Shown in pieces: positions 41,854 to 43,880 of a DNA stretch of 43,880 nucleotides. The stretch is from Comamonadaceae bacterium. Its GTDB lineage: Bacteria; Pseudomonadota; Gammaproteobacteria; Burkholderiales; Burkholderiaceae_C. Both the position numbers and the translations under genes were made by a program. The notes under the pieces were generated by a model. That model worked only from the letters and a program-made list of their open reading frames with translations. It ran no database searches and was not told the DNA's origin. The DNA lies in assembly GCA_947475685.1 (NCBI GenBank), contig CANJNC010000027.1, positions 1 to 43,880 on the forward strand, written 5' to 3'. Numbering within the stretch: the stretch's first letter is position 1; every line of letters starts with the position of its first letter.

Positions 41854-43464
41854 ATGAGCTCAAGCCCAACTCCCATCGCCCCCAAGCCCATTGAACCCTT
41901 GCAGGGCATTGAGCTCTTGCTGGGCACGCTGTGCTTGTCTTTGGCCACATTCATGAACGTGTTGGACTCCTCCATCGCCAACGTCTCGATCCCCAGCATC
42001 TCAGGCGATCTGGGTGTAAGCCCGAGCCAAGGCACATGGGTGATCACAAGTTTTGGTGTGGCCAATGCAATTTCAGTGCCCCTCACGGGATGGCTCACTC
42101 AGCGCTTTGGCGCTGTTCGCCTCTTTACTTTAAGCATTTTGCTGTTCATGTTGACCTCCTTCTTGTGTGGCTTTGCCTCCTCCATTGAAGCCTTGGTTGT
42201 TTTTCGTGTCTTTCAGGGCCTGGTGGCTGGCCCCATGATTCCCCTGTCCCAGACCTTGCTGCTGAGCAGTTACTCGAAAACCAAAGCTGGGGTGGCTTTG
42301 GCTTTATGGGGCATGACCACCTTGGTCGCTCCGGTGGTGGGTCCTTTGCTTGGGGGATGGATCACAGAAAACTTCAGTTGGCCTTGGATTTTTTATATCA
42401 ATGTGCCCGTTGGCGTGCTGGCAGCGGCCATGACTTGGATCATCTACCGCAAACGCGAGACACCGATTCAAAAGCTCCCGATTGACACCGTGGGCTTGAG
42501 CTTGTTGTTCATTTGGGTAGGATCCCTTCAATTGATGCTTGACAAAGGCAAAGAGCTTGATTGGTTCAACTCCAGCACCATTGTGATTTTAGGTGTTTTG
42601 GCATTCGTCTCTTTTGTGGTTTTCTTGGTCTGGGAGCTCACCGATGAGCATCCCGTGGTGGACTTGAAACTTTTCGCCAGACCCAACTTTATTTTTGGCT
42701 GCTTGTCTTTGTCAATTGCGTATGGTCTATTTTTTGGCAATTTGGTCATCCTGCCCCTTTGGCTACAGCAGTGGATGGGCTACACAGCAACCACGGCGGG
42801 CATGGCCTTGGCCCCTGTTGGATGCTTTGCCATCTTGCTGACCCCCTTGGTGGGCAAAAAGGTCAACGTATGGGACCCCAGGGTCATGGCGACACTGGCC
42901 TTTTTGCTGTTTGCATTGGTGCTTTGGTTGAGAGCAGATTTCAGCACGCAGTCCACCTTTGAGATCATTTTGATTCCGACCTTGATTCAAGGCGCTGCGC
43001 TCGCTTTGTTTTTCATACCGCTTACCACTGTCACCTTGGCGGGCTTGCCACCAGAGAGAATCCCGGCTGCAGCGGGTCTGTCTAATTTTGTGAGAATTAC
43101 CTTTGGCGCCATGGGCACATCCATTGCAACCACACTTTGGGAGCAACGCGCTGCGCTTCATCATGCGCACTTGATTGAGCATTTGACTCCGAGCTCTCAA
43201 GCGCTCGTTCAAGCCAATAACAGTCTCACTCAGTTGGGTTTGTCTGCCGAACAAATATTGACGCAAGTCAATCGCTTGATTGACCAACAAGCCTACACCC
43301 GAGCAGCAGACGATATATTCTTGGCCTCTGGGTGGATCTTCTTGGCCTTGATTGGACTTGTATGGTTTGCCCAAAGACCCTCCAAAATGACTGGATCCGT
43401 CAAAGGCCCTGTGACAAACCCACCTACCGAGTCCTCCGCCAGTGCACAAGCAAGTGCTCACTGA
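41854..43464 (+). CDS. emrB: EmrB/DHA2-family MFS multidrug efflux pump
   Basis: A 536-residue inner-membrane antiporter with 14 predicted helices. DHA2 marks are LATFMNVLDSSIANVSIP in helix 1, GWLTQRFGAVRLF (motif A), FRVFQGLVAGPMIPLSQ (motif B), and VAPVVGPLLGGWITENFSW (motif C). With EmrA and the NodT lipoprotein it forms a tripartite pump that exports hydrophobic or weak-acid compounds by proton antiport. It starts 16 bp after emrA. Given the aromatic-acid genes on the other side of marR, phenolic acids are plausible substrates, but this is inference. Confidence 0.93.
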   Translation: MSSSPTPIAPKPIEPLQGIELLLGTLCLSLATFMNVLDSSIANVSIPSISGDLGVSPSQGTWVITSFGVANAISVPLTGWLTQRFGAVRLFTLSILLFMLTSFLCGFASSIEALVVFRVFQGLVAGPMIPLSQTLLLSSYSKTKAGVALALWGMTTLVAPVVGPLLGGWITENFSWPWIFYINVPVGVLAAAMTWIIYRKRETPIQKLPIDTVGLSLLFIWVGSLQLMLDKGKELDWFNSSTIVILGVLAFVSFVVFLVWELTDEHPVVDLKLFARPNFIFGCLSLSIAYGLFFGNLVILPLWLQQWMGYTATTAGMALAPVGCFAILLTPLVGKKVNVWDPRVMATLAFLLFALVLWLRADFSTQSTFEIILIPTLIQGAALALFFIPLTTVTLAGLPPERIPAAAGLSNFVRITFGAMGTSIATTLWEQRAALHHAHLIEHLTPSSQALVQANNSLTQLGLSAEQILTQVNRLIDQQAYTRAADDIFLASGWIFLALIGLVWFAQRPSKMTGSVKGPVTNPPTESSASAQASAH

Positions 43465-43620
43465 CTTTGGCATTCAAGGCCCTTTGATCAAAACTGACAT
43501 TGCGTCTTTCAAAAGCATATTGAGTGCTTAGAGCTTTCCTAGCCGCGTCTAAAGGGCCAGGGGCATTGAGCGCAAAAGAAGTCCGCTCCCCAGGCAGACC
43601 GACCGGTGAATGTCTAAGCG

Positions 43621-43880
43621 TCAAGTTGCCTTAACGTCAAACTGATTTATCACCTTCACATGGTCTTGCCCATGGCGGTCTTGGCGTTCTCGCCTAGCGA
43701 GCGCCGAGGGGGGTGAGAGCTCTACTTGCTGCTGCTTTGGAGCGTACCCCCTTCGGGGCAAACGCGCCTTGGCCAAGCAAATAGGACGCCCCCGAGCGCC
43801 GCTGGCCAAATAATCGACCAACAACAAATCACGAACTCGCTTTTCATCAAAGCCGCACGTGTGCGTCAAGTGATCAAACA
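43621..43880 (-). CDS. C-terminal fragment of a gene cut by the right edge, possibly radical-SAM DUF4080 type
   Basis: The minus-strand frame is open from the right edge and ends with TGA at 43621-43623. It reads THTCGFDEKRVRDLLLVDYL, then ASGARGRP, then a basic, low-complexity tail (APKQQQVELSPPSALARRER). The first part looks like the C-terminal end of B12-binding radical SAM proteins with DUF4080, as I remember them; this is weak evidence. The tail is encoded by GC-rich, hairpin-dense DNA (43675-43780) that may be an intruded repeat. It converges with emrB. Confidence 0.4.
   Translation of the reverse strand, partial: FDHLTHTCGFDEKRVRDLLLVDYLASGARGRPICLAKARLPRRGYAPKQQQVELSPPSALARRERQDRHGQDHVKVINQFDVKAT

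Noticed and set aside
42763..43473. Long open frame (236 codons) on the minus strand
   Set aside because: Lies fully antisense to emrB, which has clear membrane helices and family motifs; the antisense product is rich in Gly, Gln, Arg and Ser with no domain-like pattern.
43424..43624. Minus-strand 66-codon open frame between emrB and the edge gene
   Set aside because: Starts with TTG overlapping the previous stop, overlaps the 3' end of emrB, and no family was recognised. It could be the remnant of a longer gene, but evidence is too thin to call.
1..43880. tRNA, rRNA, CRISPR, IS or phage genes
   Set aside because: No cloverleaf, rRNA stretch, regularly spaced repeat array, transposase or integrase sequence was seen on either strand.

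Overview
The window looks like part of a chromosome of a freshwater-type Burkholderiales bacterium, most likely Comamonadaceae or a near relative. Evidence: a phasin gene (PHA storage), two Bug-type solute-binding proteins of the tripartite tricarboxylate transporter class, several Rieske oxygenases and gentisate-pathway genes, and protein sequences that read as betaproteobacterial. Base composition by eye is moderate (not computed) and Leu-TTG and Gln-CAA are used heavily. No rRNA, tRNA, IS element, phage gene or CRISPR array was seen.

Layout. 1-6844: housekeeping and general genes: rpiA (cut by the left edge) divergent from pyrD, a phasin, an MFS transporter, a DEDDh exonuclease, a secreted His/Gly-rich protein, a MAPEG protein and a complete type II haloacid dehalogenase. 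6866-9586 (minus): a Bug protein, pterin dehydratase and amidase operon. 9899-14605 (plus): a complete branched-chain-amino-acid-type ABC importer (livG, livF, livK, livH, livM). It is followed by a decayed dehalogenase gene and then a plus-strand cluster of a ThDP enzyme, a phthalate-dioxygenase-type Rieske oxygenase and a DCC-family CxxC protein (15610-19127). 19158-25200: mixed small genes (YaeQ, DUF1993, an outer-membrane protein, a TPR protein, a PLD-type nuclease, an MgtC protein) and two further decayed genes. 25463-29774: a YncD/PqqU-like TonB receptor facing an OmpR-type two-component system.

29895-38170 is a second aromatic region. It holds a quinone-reductase-like gene, a TphA2/TphA3-like ring-hydroxylating oxygenase followed by its own Bug protein, a TPP riboswitch controlling the HMP transporter cytX, and on the minus strand 3-hydroxybenzoate 6-hydroxylase with gentisate 1,2-dioxygenase. 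38412-43464 is a MarR-controlled tripartite drug or aromatic-acid efflux operon (marR, NodT-type lipoprotein, emrA, emrB) with a clear palindromic operator. The right edge cuts a minus-strand gene in a GC-richer, hairpin-dense stretch.

Taken together, much of the window concerns uptake, oxidation and export of small aromatic or organic acids. Three binding-protein importers bring substrates in, two Rieske oxygenases and one flavin hydroxylase activate rings, gentisate dioxygenase cleaves one ring type, and an Emr pump can expel excess acids. Neither Rieske oxygenase has a reductase gene here, and the later gentisate-pathway enzymes are also absent, so they must be encoded elsewhere. The most interesting points are the uncharacterised ThDP-enzyme/Rieske/DCC cluster, the incomplete Tph-like module, a Walker A Lys-to-Arg change in LivF, long G/C tracts inside two outer-membrane protein genes, a 9-bp in-frame repeat in a lipoprotein signal peptide, and a recurrent T-tract motif in intergenic DNA.
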